DNA of 64,000 bases from Deinococcus aquaticus (GTDB lineage Bacteria > Deinococcota > Deinococci > Deinococcales > Deinococcaceae). The stretch covers positions 1-64,000 of the forward strand of contig NZ_CP115166.1 of NCBI RefSeq assembly GCF_028622095.1, given 5' to 3'. A program made the position numbers and the translations under genes. Every line of letters begins with the position of its first letter. Within the stretch, counting starts at the first letter, position 1. The notes below the pieces were generated by a model that did no database searches, was not told the origin of the DNA, and worked only from the letters and a program-made list of their open reading frames with translations. Of this stretch, positions 1-9,032 are shown one piece after another.

Positions 1-920
1 GGGTCCACGCCTTGACGGTGTATCTGAACGTGGCGCACTTCGTGCCCCTCGAACGCACCAGTGAGATTCTGCAGGCTCTCTGCGGGGCGCGACCCAGTGA
101 TGGCACCATCGCCCTCAACCTCAACCTGGCGGCCGATCGGCTGCAGGACTTTGAGGCGCACCTCCGGACGGCACTGACGCAGCAATCGGTGCTGCATGCA
201 GATGAGACTGGCAGTCCCGTGAACGGGAAGCTGCAATGGATGCATGTCGTGAGCTGCGCGCAGCTCACGTTCTACGGCCAGCATGCCCGGCGCGGCCTCG
301 CGGCGCTGGAGTACATGAAGATCCTGCCGAACTATACGGGCATCCTAGTTCACGACGCCTGGAGCTCGTATTTCAAACTCCCGGCACAGCATGCGCTGTG
401 CGGCGCCCATCTGCTGCGGGAACTGCGGGGATTGGCCGAACACCATGGGCAGGTCTGGGCTGGCGCACTTCGGGACTCGCTGAGGACGGCGTATCACGAC
501 CTGAAAGCCGGGACGCTGAGCCCAGAGGGCCGCACGGCGTTTGAACGGCGATTTGATGAACTGCTTGAGGAGGGCTTGCTGGCCAATCCGGCCGCGCCGC
601 CCGTTCCAGGGCGACGCGGTCCGACGAAGCAGTCACATGGGCGGAATCTGGCGTTACGGTGCCAGCAGCACCGCCGCGCGGTGCTGCTGTTCCTGCATGA
701 CCGCCGGGTGCCGTTTGATAACAATCAGGCGGAGCGGGACGTGCGGTCATGGTGCGTGAAACGCAAGGTATCTGGAGGGTTCCGGTCCGAGGAGGGTGGG
801 CGGAATTTCGCTCGGATCAGGAGTTACATCTCCACGTTGCAGAAGCAGGGTCTCAGCGTCTGGGAGGGCTTGGTCAGCGTGTTCACGGGTGACGTGCTCA
901 TGCCCAACTTCAACCCCTGA
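1..920 (+). CDS. IS66-family transposase, C-terminal part (5' end outside window)
   Basis: DDE transposase of an IS66-type element. The reading frame is open to the left edge, so the gene begins upstream; about 305 of the usual 480-530 residues are present. Visible family landmarks are the HADETG segment (first acidic residue), the VHDAWSSY segment (second), the CGAHLLREL stretch, and the [11 protein letters not shown] segment with the catalytic glutamate, followed by the conserved [13 protein letters not shown] end. The in-frame TTG at 12 lies inside the conserved ALTVYLN stretch and is not a real start. The element interrupts the ethanolamine permease gene that follows. Confidence 0.93.
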   Translation, partial: VHALTVYLNVAHFVPLERTSEILQALCGARPSDGTIALNLNLAADRLQDFEAHLRTALTQQSVLHADETGSPVNGKLQWMHVVSCAQLTFYGQHARRGLAALEYMKILPNYTGILVHDAWSSYFKLPAQHALCGAHLLRELRGLAEHHGQVWAGALRDSLRTAYHDLKAGTLSPEGRTAFERRFDELLEEGLLANPAAPPVPGRRGPTKQSHGRNLALRCQQHRRAVLLFLHDRRVPFDNNQAERDVRSWCVKRKVSGGFRSEEGGRNFARIRSYISTLQKQGLSVWEGLVSVFTGDVLMPNFNP

Positions 921-942
921 GCTCGCCCTGCTGAGCAGTTAC
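1..942 (+). mobile_element. Right end of an IS66-family insertion sequence
   Basis: The transposase ends at 920. Permease coding sequence resumes immediately after TTAC at 939-942. IS66 ends normally begin GTAA, so read from the other strand this is the expected right terminal repeat (GTAACTGCTCAGCAGG). The left end and the target duplication lie outside the window. The junction position is inferred from where permease homology restarts. Confidence 0.8.
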
Positions 943-2147
943 CCTTTATCTTCAGCTTCACGGAACTGACGGCCGCCATCCCCCGCGCCGGGGGGCCGTT
1001 CGCGTACACCCTGCGGGCCTTCGGCCCGGCCGCCGGATTCCTGGCCGGACTGGTCACCCTGATCGAGTTCGTGTTCGCGCCGCCCGCCATCGCGCTGGCC
1101 ATCGGCGCGTACGTGAACGTGCAGTTCCCCGCCTTGGACGCCAAGCTCATCGCTGTGAGCGCCTACGCCGTGTTCATGGGCCTGAACCTCGTGGGCGTCA
1201 GCATCGCCGCAACCTTCGAACTGATCGTCACGGTCCTGGCCGTCGGTGAACTGCTGATCTTCATGGGCGTCGTCGCACCCAGCTTCAGTGTCACGAACCT
1301 CGTCGCCGGCGGCTGGGCAGGGCAGAACACCTTCAGTGCCGGCGCGATCGGCGGGATGCTCGCCTCGCTGCCGTTCGCCATCTGGTTCTTCCTGGCCATC
1401 GAGGGAGCCGCCATGGCCGCCGAGGAAGTCCGTGAGCCCAAACGCGTGATTCCGCGCGCGTACATCAGCGGCATCCTGACCCTGGTCGCCCTGGCGTTCG
1501 GCGTGATGGTCTTCGCAGGGGGCAGCGGCGACTGGCGCGCCCTGAGCAGCATCAACGACCCCCTCCCGCAGGCCATGAAACGGGTGGTCGGCGAGGGCAG
1601 CGTGTGGCTGCACCTGCTGGTCGGCATCGGCCTGTTCGGCCTGATCGCCTCGTTCCACGGCATCATCCTCGGGTACTCCCGGCAGTTCTACGCCCTGGCC
1701 CGCGCCGGGTTCCTGCCCGCCGGGCTGGCCCGGCTGCACCCGCGCTTCCAGACGCCGCACTGGGGCATCCTGACCGGCGGCGTGATCGGCATTCTCGCCA
1801 TCTTCAGCGACAGCTTCGTCAAGGTCGCCGGGCAACCCGTGACGGCCACCATCGTGACCCTCAGCGTGTTCGGCGCGACCGGCATGTACATCCTGAGCAT
1901 GCTCAGCCTGTTCCGCCTGCGCCGCACCGAACCCGACCTGGAACGCCCGTTCCGCGCGCCGCTGTACCCCGCGTTGCCCGCCGTGGCCCTCACGCTCGCG
2001 TGCGGCGTGATGGCCGCGCTGATCTGGTTCAACCCGCAGATCTTCGGCCTGTTCGTGGGCCTGCTCGCCCTGGGAATGGCCTACTACGCGGCCGTGGCCC
2101 GCCCCCGACTGGCCCGCGCGCCCAGCCTGAACACCGCCGGCGACTGA
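943..2147 (+). pseudogene. eat: Ethanolamine permease (APC family), 5' end removed by IS66 insertion
   Basis: Amino acid/polyamine/organocation family ethanolamine permease that has lost its N-terminus. The frame is open from the IS junction and encodes FIFSFTELTAAIPRAGGPFAY and then a continuous permease to the stop at 2147, about 400 residues against roughly 450-460 for the family. The missing part is the first transmembrane helix or two. An internal GTG at 1071 could start a 358-residue product, but it would lack further helices, so function is unlikely. The gene lies directly upstream of eutBC, which supports ethanolamine as the original substrate. Confidence 0.88.
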
Positions 2148-2196
2148 CCCGCACCGCACATCCGTCCCGCCGGACTGCCTGCCGTCCAGCGGGACG

Positions 2197-2334
2197 TAAT
2201 ACGGATTCCGTCTGTTTCGTTAACAACCCGGAAGAACGCCGGATTGCCAACTCCACGCCCGGAACCCGTTTCTCTCCTACTCGCTCCGCTCGGGTTGAAA
2301 GTTTTTGCAAACCTTTCAACCGGAGTCCGTATAA
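2197..2334 (+). repeat. MITE-like repeat copy A with TAA target duplication
   Basis: The element occupies 2200-2331 (132 bp) and is flanked by TAA at 2197-2199 and 2332-2334. It starts TACGGATTCCGTCTG and ends CCGGAGTCCGTA, giving terminal inverted repeats of about 11 bp with one mismatch. Inside are two hairpin-forming segments, one around CAACCCGG and one around GTTGAAAG/CTTTCAAC. It contains no ORF. It lies between the permease remnant and eutB, so it may influence eutBC transcription. Same orientation as copy D. Confidence 0.92.
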
Positions 2335-2442
2335 GATGCCCACAACCCACCCTTCCAGTTTTCTGCGCGCCCTTCTGCCTCACGCCTCTCCCCCACGGCT
2401 CTTTTCCCGCACGCACAGACCCGCACGCACCGAGGTGTCAGG

Positions 2443-3840
2443 ATGTACCACGTCACGCTGGGCCACACGCACCACTCCTTCCCGGACCTGAACACCCTGC
2501 TGGGCCGCGCCAGTCCCCTGAAATCCGGGGATGAGCTCGCGGGTCTCGCCGCCGCGAACGCCGCCGAACGCGAGGCGGCCCGCGCCGTCCTGGCTGACCT
2601 GCCCCTGCGCGTGTTCCTGCAGACCCCCCTGATTCCCTACGAGCAGGACGAGGTGACGCGCCTGATCGTGGACACGCACGACGCCGCTGCGTTCGCGCCC
2701 GTCAGCGGCCTGAGCGTCGGGGAGTTCCGCGATTGGCTGCTGGGCGAGGCCGCCACGCCCGCCACGCTGCGCGCCCTGGCTCCCGGCCTGACGCCCGAGA
2801 TGGTCGCCGCGACCGCGAAACTGATGCGCAACCAGGACCTCGTGCTGGTCGCGTCGAAGGTGGAGGTCGTCACGCGCTTCCGCACGACTGTCGGGGGGCG
2901 CGGCACGCTGTCCACGCGCCTGCAACCCAACCACCCGACCGACGACCCGCGCGGCATTCTGGCCAGCACCCTCGACGGCCTGCGCTACGGTGCGGGCGAC
3001 GCCGTGATCGGCATCAACCCCGCGCTGGACTCCGTGGACAGCAGCGTGCAACTCCTGACGCTGCTCGACGAGTTCCGGCAACGGACCGGCGTGCCCACCC
3101 AGACCTGCGTCCTGACGCACGTCACGAACACCCTGGCCGCCATGGAACGCGGCGCGCCCGTGGACCTCGTGTTCCAGAGCGTCGCCGGAACGCAGGCCGC
3201 CAACGCCGGGTTCGGCATCGACCTCGCCGTGCTGGCCGAGGCGCACGCCGCCGCGACCGAACTGCGCCGGGGCGATCACCTGGCGGGGGGCTTCGGGGAT
3301 AACGTCATGTACTTCGAGACCGGGCAGGGCAGCGCGCTGTCCGCCGGAGCGCACGGCGGCGTGGACCAGGGCACCGCCGAGGCCCGCGCGTACGCGGTCG
3401 CGCGGGCCTTCCGGCCGCTGCTGGTGAACACGGTCGTCGGGTTCATCGGCCCCGAGTACCTGTACGACGGTAAGCAGATCATCCGCGCGGGCCTCGAAGA
3501 TCACTTCTGCGCGAAACTGCTGGGCCTCCCGATGGGCTGCGACATCTGCTACACCAACCACGCCGAGGCCGACGGGGACGACATGGACACCCTGATGACC
3601 ATGCTGGGCGCGGCCGGCGTGACCTTCATCATGGGCGTGCCCGGCGCGGACGACATCATGCTGAACTACCAGTCCACCAGCTTTCACGACGCGTGGTACC
3701 TGCGCCGCATCTTCGGCCGCCCCCCCGCCCCGGAGTTCGCCGCGTGGCTGGAACGCACAGGCCTCACGCACGCCGGACAGCTGCGGGAACCCGACGCCCA
3801 CCGCGCCCGCGCCCTGCTCGGCGGCCTGGAGCGCGCGTGA
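2443..3840 (+). CDS. eutB: Ethanolamine ammonia-lyase large subunit
   Basis: Adenosylcobalamin-dependent lyase subunit that converts ethanolamine to acetaldehyde and ammonia together with EutC. The 465-residue length is normal. Family stretches include TRFRTTVGGRGTLSTRLQPN, the NTVVGFIGPEYLYDGKQI block and the MGCDICYTNHAEAD segment near the C-terminus. The ATG at 2443 follows a GAGGTGTCAGG ribosome-binding region. The stop overlaps the eutC start by 4 nt (GTGA), so the two subunits are translationally coupled. No EutA reactivase, acetaldehyde dehydrogenase or microcompartment gene is visible in the window. Confidence 0.97.
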   Translation: MYHVTLGHTHHSFPDLNTLLGRASPLKSGDELAGLAAANAAEREAARAVLADLPLRVFLQTPLIPYEQDEVTRLIVDTHDAAAFAPVSGLSVGEFRDWLLGEAATPATLRALAPGLTPEMVAATAKLMRNQDLVLVASKVEVVTRFRTTVGGRGTLSTRLQPNHPTDDPRGILASTLDGLRYGAGDAVIGINPALDSVDSSVQLLTLLDEFRQRTGVPTQTCVLTHVTNTLAAMERGAPVDLVFQSVAGTQAANAGFGIDLAVLAEAHAAATELRRGDHLAGGFGDNVMYFETGQGSALSAGAHGGVDQGTAEARAYAVARAFRPLLVNTVVGFIGPEYLYDGKQIIRAGLEDHFCAKLLGLPMGCDICYTNHAEADGDDMDTLMTMLGAAGVTFIMGVPGADDIMLNYQSTSFHDAWYLRRIFGRPPAPEFAAWLERTGLTHAGQLREPDAHRARALLGGLERA

Positions 3841-4658
3841 CCGACCTTCCCGAACCCACCAGCAGGCGCGCGGACGGCTCAGCAGACGGAACGGGCCTCT
3901 GGGACGTCCTGAAGGACTTCACGGACGCCCGCGTCGCCCTGGGCCGCAGCGGCACGTCGCTTCCCACCCGCGACCTGCTGGCCTTCACGCAGGCCCACGC
4001 CGCCGCGCGGGACGCCGTGCATGAACCCGCCGACCTGGGCGCCCTGCGCCGCACCCTGGAAGCCCTGGGCGAACCCGTCCTGGACGCCCGCAGCCTCGCC
4101 CCGGACCGCCCCACCTACCTGCGCCGCCCGGACCTGGGGCGCACCCTGCACCCGGACAGCGCCGCCCACCTGCGCGCCCAGCGCTCACCCGGCCCCCGCC
4201 CGCCCGACGTGGCCGTGATCATCGCGGACGGCCTCTCCGCCGCCGCGCTCACCCAGGCCCCGCCACTGCTAGAACTGCTGCTGCCCGCCCTGCGCGGGGC
4301 AGGCCTGAGCACCGCGCCCATCACCCTCGCCTCGCAGGCCCGCGTGGCCCTCGGGGACGGCGTGGCCCTCGCGCTCGGCGCGCGCCTCGCCCTGATCCTG
4401 ATCGGGGAGCGCCCCGGCCTCAGCAGTCCCGACAGTCTCGGCGCGTACCTCACGTACCAGCCGCAGCCGCACACGCCCGACTCGAAACGCAACTGCGTGT
4501 CCAACATCCGCCCCGCCGGACTCGCCGCGCGCCCCGCCGCCTGGAAACTCACGCACCTGATCACCCAGGCCCTGAAACGCGAACTCAGCGGCGTGCAGCT
4601 CAAGGACGACAGCCCCGAATTGCCCGCGCACTTCGCGCCGCACGCCCTGAACAGGTAG
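3837..4658 (+). CDS. eutC: Ethanolamine ammonia-lyase small subunit
   Basis: Small subunit of ethanolamine ammonia-lyase, which helps to form the cobalamin site. The GTG at 3837 overlaps the eutB stop and gives a 273-residue protein; upstream in-frame sequence is the shifted reading of eutB. Recognisable segments are PTYLRRPDLGRTL, DVAVIIADGLSA, LILIGERPGLSSPDSLGAYL and the C-terminal NCVSNIRPAGL. The gene ends before a strong hairpin shared with the converging lipoprotein gene. Confidence 0.95.
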   Translation: MTDLPEPTSRRADGSADGTGLWDVLKDFTDARVALGRSGTSLPTRDLLAFTQAHAAARDAVHEPADLGALRRTLEALGEPVLDARSLAPDRPTYLRRPDLGRTLHPDSAAHLRAQRSPGPRPPDVAVIIADGLSAAALTQAPPLLELLLPALRGAGLSTAPITLASQARVALGDGVALALGARLALILIGERPGLSSPDSLGAYLTYQPQPHTPDSKRNCVSNIRPAGLAARPAAWKLTHLITQALKRELSGVQLKDDSPELPAHFAPHALNR

Positions 4659-4671
4659 GGCTCGCACGCCA

Positions 4672-4714
4672 GACGGGCAGGAAGTGTCAACCGATCTGAC
4701 ACCTCCTGCCCGTC
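4672..4714. terminator. Bidirectional terminator between eutC and the lipoprotein gene
   Basis: Long interrupted hairpin: GACGGGCAGGA (4672-4682) with TGTCA (4685-4689) pairs to TGACA (4697-4701) with TCCTGCCCGTC (4704-4714). Sixteen pairs with a small internal loop, placed between two convergent genes. Confidence 0.85.
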
Positions 4715-4732
4715 ACGTTGCTCTCTGTAGGT

Positions 4733-6934
4733 TCAGCGGCGAACGGGGTACAGTACGCCCTGATTCAAGATGTACAGTCCGCCCGTGCTGGGCAGCGCGG
4801 GAGTTCCGTTGAACCAGCTGTCATTCTGATAGGTCTGGATCTGCCCAGTGCTGACCTTCAGGGCGGCGGGACTGCCCGCTGCCGGGGCGTCTGTCGTCAG
4901 CCAGAGCAGGTCGGGCTGCGCGCGGTCCCAGCCGATGATCCGCACGGCGCCCTGTCCGGCGCTGGTGACGGCCGTCACGGCGCCAGTGGTGTCACGTTTC
5001 GACAGGCCGTAACCGGACGTGAAGTACACGTCGCCGCTGTTACTGATCTGTGCCTGCCCGGTCAGGGTGCCGGTCAGGGTCGTGACGTTCAGGCTGGCCG
5101 CACTGATCAGGACCGGAGGAATCATGCTGCCGTCCCCCACGAACAGAACGTTCTGACCGTCGGGGCTGACGCTGAACGCCCCGTCACGGTCACCGTAGCG
5201 GCGGCTGCCGTCCACCAGTTGAAACTGACCAGCCCCGTCAATGAAGCCCAGTTCGGATTTCACGCCCGCCTCGACGTACTGACGGCGAATCATCCAGACG
5301 CGGCCCTGGGTGTCGGCCGTGCGGGCAACAGTGTCCATGGACGAAAGTTTCAGGGGCAGCGGCGTGACGGCGCCCTCGTCGGAGAGAATCTGCATGTTCC
5401 CCATCGAATCGGCGACCAGCGTGCGTGGTCCGCCCAGCGCCGTCCACCGCAGCCCATAACTGACCGGAAGTTCAGCGCTGCTCAGCTGCTCGCCTCTCAG
5501 GCCGTAACGGATGACGGTCGTGCGGTACTGCCCGTCCACAAAGCGGGTAGCGGCCGTTCCCCAGAAACCGCTCCCGGCGGGGAAGATTCCGGTCACGCCA
5601 CTCGGCAGCGGATACTGCGGCAATTTCACGTTGATGGACAGCGTGGGCGGACCGGACATCACGTAGCGGGGTCCCGTGACCTTCAGCCTGAGTTGCGAGA
5701 CGCCCAGCGCCGCCTGCCCAGCGACCTGAACCGGAATGTCGACGGCCCGCACGCCCGGTTGCGTGAAGTCAAGGGTCACGGGCGTGAAACTTACACCGGC
5801 CGGCAGGCCCATGAGGGCAAAGGTGACCGGCCCCTGGAAACCCTGGGTGGGCTGCGCCACGATGTGCACGGTGCCCTGTCCGTCCTGCGGAACGTCGAAT
5901 GCGTAGCGGCCCATTTCGAAATCCCAGCGAACGCCACGGATTCGCAGCTGACCGTCGGCGCCGCCCAGCCGTTGCTGGCTGGAGCTGGTGGCTTCCAGCT
6001 GGAAGGTGGTCTGATCGTACGGCAGCACACCGGAATTCAGGCGGAACGTCAGCTGGGCTTCAACCATCTGAGGCCGCACCAGGGTCAGCTTCTGCACACC
6101 GTGAAGGCTGCTGATCTGCTGTGTGCTCAGGGTAGGCAGGGCCGGCAGGGTGATCGTGGCAGGCTCCACCTGAACGTTGATGTCCGAGGTTCTCAGGTTC
6201 ACGGGACCGCTGTAGCCGCCGACCTGCAGGATTTTCACGGGGACCGTGACAGTCTCATTCTCCGCGAACAGCAGGTCCAGGGGTTGATTCAGGACAAAAT
6301 CGACCTGCGGTTCGTAGCCCTGGAACTTGAGGACGCTGGTCATCGCCGGGGTGGCAGCCTGAAGAGACAAGGCATTGCTGTCACCTGAGAAGACAGCCGC
6401 ATTCCAGCCGCGCTGCAACGTGAGATCCACCTTGACGGTCCCGCAAGTCGCCTTCACCGTGACGGGACTGTCGGCGTACAGCCGCGCGACGAGCGAGGTG
6501 TTCCCGGCGGCCGCAGAGTCTCCGGTCACGATTTCCAGAACAGTGCCCAGCGGGTCACCCTGCGCGCTCCAGGCGCTGAGTTCATCCGCCAGAAGCACGC
6601 GCGTGCCCGTGTCGGAGACCGTTCCCTGGCAGTCGCCGAAGAAACCTGAGCTGAGAGCAGACGCAGGAGGCACGACACCGGAAAGGTCCATGTTGACCAC
6701 GTTCGCGTCAGAGAACGGCACCGTGATCCCGGATGAACGCGGCTGATCTCCCGCAACCAGAGTCAACTGATCCAGACGCAGGGTCGTGCCTGAGACCTTG
6801 CCCTGAATGCTGGTGTTTGAGATGACATGAGCGTCGGCAGGCGGCGTGGGCGGGGGAGTGGTGCCACCGCCATTCCCACAGGCACTGAGCAACCCGGTCA
6901 GGACGGCAGTTCCAAATAGAAGTGAGTAATTCAC
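4733..6934 (-). CDS. Secreted lipoprotein of unknown function
   Basis: Predicted lipoprotein of 733 residues starting at GTG 6934. The N-terminus is a short hydrophobic signal with lipobox LLSAC, followed by GNGGG and a Pro/Thr-rich linker (TTPPPTPPADA), so Cys about 19 would be lipidated. The rest has no enzyme motif I recognise. The middle looks like stacked Ig-like beta domains (for example GFQGPVTFALMGLPAGVSF). The C-terminal third has short repeated strands with WxT, GNMQ and SPDGQN features that suggest a beta-propeller. The start is supported by a TACAAT box 6 nt upstream (leaderless). An ATG further upstream at 7027 is not favoured because it would precede that promoter. Function unknown. 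Confidence 0.85.
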   Translation of the reverse strand: MNYSLLFGTAVLTGLLSACGNGGGTTPPPTPPADAHVISNTSIQGKVSGTTLRLDQLTLVAGDQPRSSGITVPFSDANVVNMDLSGVVPPASALSSGFFGDCQGTVSDTGTRVLLADELSAWSAQGDPLGTVLEIVTGDSAAAGNTSLVARLYADSPVTVKATCGTVKVDLTLQRGWNAAVFSGDSNALSLQAATPAMTSVLKFQGYEPQVDFVLNQPLDLLFAENETVTVPVKILQVGGYSGPVNLRTSDINVQVEPATITLPALPTLSTQQISSLHGVQKLTLVRPQMVEAQLTFRLNSGVLPYDQTTFQLEATSSSQQRLGGADGQLRIRGVRWDFEMGRYAFDVPQDGQGTVHIVAQPTQGFQGPVTFALMGLPAGVSFTPVTLDFTQPGVRAVDIPVQVAGQAALGVSQLRLKVTGPRYVMSGPPTLSINVKLPQYPLPSGVTGIFPAGSGFWGTAATRFVDGQYRTTVIRYGLRGEQLSSAELPVSYGLRWTALGGPRTLVADSMGNMQILSDEGAVTPLPLKLSSMDTVARTADTQGRVWMIRRQYVEAGVKSELGFIDGAGQFQLVDGSRRYGDRDGAFSVSPDGQNVLFVGDGSMIPPVLISAASLNVTTLTGTLTGQAQISNSGDVYFTSGYGLSKRDTTGAVTAVTSAGQGAVRIIGWDRAQPDLLWLTTDAPAAGSPAALKVSTGQIQTYQNDSWFNGTPALPSTGGLYILNQGVLYPVRR

Positions 6935-6940
6935 TGAATT

Positions 6941-6946
6941 ATTGTA
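6941..6946 (-). promoter_or_regulatory. -10 box of a leaderless promoter for the lipoprotein gene
   Basis: On the minus strand TACAAT is followed by six bases (AATTCA) and then the GTG start at 6934. This spacing makes the first transcribed base coincide with the start codon. No convincing -35 element is visible. It fixes the start of the lipoprotein. Confidence 0.7.
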
Positions 6947-7071
6947 TGCAGAGGGACTCGGACTATGTGGCGAATATAGCCGTCCAATCCCAGTGATGCG
7001 CAGCCGATCAAGGGAAGGAATCCGCACCGTTCAGGAGGGGCACCGAACGACCAATGCAGCAGGCGGCGTCA

Positions 7072-7137
7072 GTTTCTCTGCTGCTCGCATCCGCTCGGAC
7101 TGAACGGTTTTTGCAAACCATTCAGTCGGATTCCTGT
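7072..7137 (+). repeat. Decayed copy E of the MITE-like repeat (right half)
   Basis: Contains the right-half signature of copies A and D: CTGCTCGCATCCGCTCGGA, then a GACTGAACGG/CCATTCAGTC hairpin around TTTTTGCAAA, and a degraded end ATTCCTGT in place of GTCCGTA. It directly abuts TCA at 7138-7140, the complement of the next gene's stop codon, as does copy D. The left half is not recognisable. Confidence 0.7.
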
Positions 7138-8448
7138 TCAGTAGGCAGCGGCGGTCTGACTGGCGGCGCCGGCCAGGCGGTCCTGTTCGGCGCGCAGCTG
7201 CACGGCCAGGGAGTCCTGCGGGAGGTCCACGTCGACGTAGGTGAGGACCTCGTCGCGCTTTACGGCCCGGCGGAGCCGCGCGCCGACGGCCAGTCCCATG
7301 GGCAGGAGGTTCCCGGTGCGGGCGACGTCGACGTTCTCGCACTGCCCGTAGGTGTGGTACCCGCCCAGGCCGTCCAGGACCGTTCCGGCGGGCAGGTCGG
7401 TCTTGACGGTGGTGATCACGTCGACCATGTGCGCGCGGGGTTGCAGGGCGGCGTCACCGAACAGCACGGCGCGCGCAGCGGTGAGCGGGACCTCGAAGTG
7501 GCACAGGTGGTACGGCGTGTAGAAGGAGTACAGTGGTCCCTCGCCCAGTTTGTACAGGTTCAGGTAGTGCCGCTGGCGGGGGTCGTCGTGCGTGGCGAGC
7601 ACGAACACGCCGGGGCCGGGGCGGCTGCCGACCGTGTAGTCCACCACGCCGCCCAGGGCGCGCAGGGCCTCCACGTCGTACTGGGTGGTCAGTTCGTCCA
7701 CGTGGCCGGGGAAGACCGAGCCGCGCATGCCGCGCCGTTCCACGCGCATGCCGGTGCCGTTGGCGACGATGGCCTGCTCGAACGAGATCTTGGTGCCGTC
7801 CGCGAAACTGGTGACCATGTGCGGGTTCTGCCCCCACTTCTCGGCGAAGGCCCGCTGCGTGGTGGGCGTGCGGTACGGGTCCTGAAGGCCCTTGATGTTC
7901 CCGCACACCAGGGGCGTCAGGCCGATGGAGCGCACGAAGCGGTACAGGTTCATCTGCACGCCCGGCTGGTCGCCGTCCGCGGCGGTCAGGATCACGCCGG
8001 CGGCGGCGGCGCGCTGCGCGAGGAGCGGCCCGACGGTCGCGTCGAGTTCGGCGTTCATGGTGACCATGTGCCGGCCGTGTGCGATGGCTTCGAGCGTGAC
8101 CTGCGCGCCGAATTCCACGTCGCCGGTCACGTCGATCACGCAGTCCACCTGTTCGCTGCGGCACAGCAGCAGGGCGTTGTCGGTCACGGCGGGCTGGCCG
8201 CGCCGCACGGCGTCCTCGAAGGCGGCCTGGGTGTCCACGCGCACGTGGTGGTCCCATCCGGCCTCGGCGTAGGCGCGTTCGGCGCCGGCGACGTGGCGGT
8301 TGGAGATGGCGACCAGGGTCATGCCGGGCACGCTGTTCACGATCTGGTTGGCCACGCCGCGTCCCATGAACCCGGCGCCGATCATGGCGACCCGCACGGG
8401 GTTTCCGTCCTGCTCGCGGCGGCGCAGGGCCGTGTCCACGATGATCAT
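7138..8448 (-). CDS. NAD(P)-dependent oxidoreductase, homoserine dehydrogenase-like with C-terminal SAF-type domain
   Basis: A 436-residue enzyme with a Rossmann motif (VAMIGAGFMGRGVANQI) near residue 20, a VIDVTGD segment typical of homoserine dehydrogenase-like folds, and a C-terminal SAF-like region (residues 355-420). Proteins of this type occur in sugar-nucleotide and surface-polysaccharide clusters; the exact reaction is not known to me. It is the last gene of a five-gene overlapping operon (rfbF, lhgO, epimerase, rfbC-like, this gene). Its ATG overlaps the preceding stop by 4 nt. Its own stop abuts repeat copy E. Confidence 0.85.
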   Translation of the reverse strand: MIIVDTALRRREQDGNPVRVAMIGAGFMGRGVANQIVNSVPGMTLVAISNRHVAGAERAYAEAGWDHHVRVDTQAAFEDAVRRGQPAVTDNALLLCRSEQVDCVIDVTGDVEFGAQVTLEAIAHGRHMVTMNAELDATVGPLLAQRAAAAGVILTAADGDQPGVQMNLYRFVRSIGLTPLVCGNIKGLQDPYRTPTTQRAFAEKWGQNPHMVTSFADGTKISFEQAIVANGTGMRVERRGMRGSVFPGHVDELTTQYDVEALRALGGVVDYTVGSRPGPGVFVLATHDDPRQRHYLNLYKLGEGPLYSFYTPYHLCHFEVPLTAARAVLFGDAALQPRAHMVDVITTVKTDLPAGTVLDGLGGYHTYGQCENVDVARTGNLLPMGLAVGARLRRAVKRDEVLTYVDVDLPQDSLAVQLRAEQDRLAGAASQTAAAY

Positions 8449-9032
8449 CGGCTGACCTCCAGTGCGTTCGGGGCGGCGGGTGCCGGGCGGGGCAGGTCGT
8501 CACGGTCGGCCAGCAGCGGCCACGCGGCGTCCTTGCTGGAGATGACCGTGACCGGGAGCGGCCACGTGATGCCCAGCGCCGGGTCGTCGTGCCGCAGGCC
8601 CCGCTCGGAGCCGGGCGTGTACGCCGCGCTCACCTGGTACGTGACTTCCGCGCCGTCCGTCAGCGCCTGATACCCGTGGGCGAACTGTTCCGGCACGAAC
8701 AGGGCGCGGCGGTTGTCGGCCGTAAGTTCCACCGCGACGTGCTGCAGGTACGTGGGGGACTGCGGGCGCAGGTCCACAATCACGTCCAGGATGGCGCCGC
8801 GCGTGCAGCGGACCAGTTTAGTCTCGGCGGCGGGCGGCAATTGGTAGTGCAGGCCGCGCAGCGTGCCGGCGCGGTGGTTGAAGCTCAGGTTCGCCTGGAC
8901 CGCGCCGGGGTTCAGGCCGTGCGCGGCGAAGGTGTCCCGGTCGAAGGTGCGGGCAAAACCGCCGCGTTCATCGGTCATCACGGTCAGGTCGATGATGAAC
9001 GCGCCGCTCAGCGCTGTCTCGGTGAGGTTCAT
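8445..9032 (-). CDS. dTDP-4-dehydrorhamnose 3,5-epimerase-family protein
   Basis: RfbC-type cupin of 195 residues. It keeps the catalytic region: GTLRGLHYQ with the base histidine, FVPEQFAHGYQAL, and the tyrosine of VTYQVSAAYTPGSE. It should epimerise or isomerise a 4-keto sugar nucleotide. Because the operon carries a cytidylyltransferase and no rmlA/B/D, the substrate is more likely CDP-linked than dTDP-linked (inference). The start ATG overlaps the upstream epimerase stop by 4 nt. Confidence 0.9.
   Translation of the reverse strand: MNLTETALSGAFIIDLTVMTDERGGFARTFDRDTFAAHGLNPGAVQANLSFNHRAGTLRGLHYQLPPAAETKLVRCTRGAILDVIVDLRPQSPTYLQHVAVELTADNRRALFVPEQFAHGYQALTDGAEVTYQVSAAYTPGSERGLRHDDPALGITWPLPVTVISSKDAAWPLLADRDDLPRPAPAAPNALEVSR

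Noticed and set aside
1071..2147. Intact shorter permease starting at GTG 1071
   Set aside because: Homology extends in frame back to the IS junction, so the gene is truncated; a product from 1071 would lack the first helices.
939..2159. Long minus-strand frame opposite the ethanolamine permease remnant
   Set aside because: Shadow frame produced by high GC at the third codon position; composition is Gly/Gln/His/Asp-rich and no domain is recognisable, whereas the plus strand is a clear permease.
2200..2331. The 132-155 bp repeats as CRISPR units or plain terminators
   Set aside because: Copies are far apart, have terminal inverted repeats and 3-bp target duplications, and occur in both orientations; that is a mobile-element pattern.
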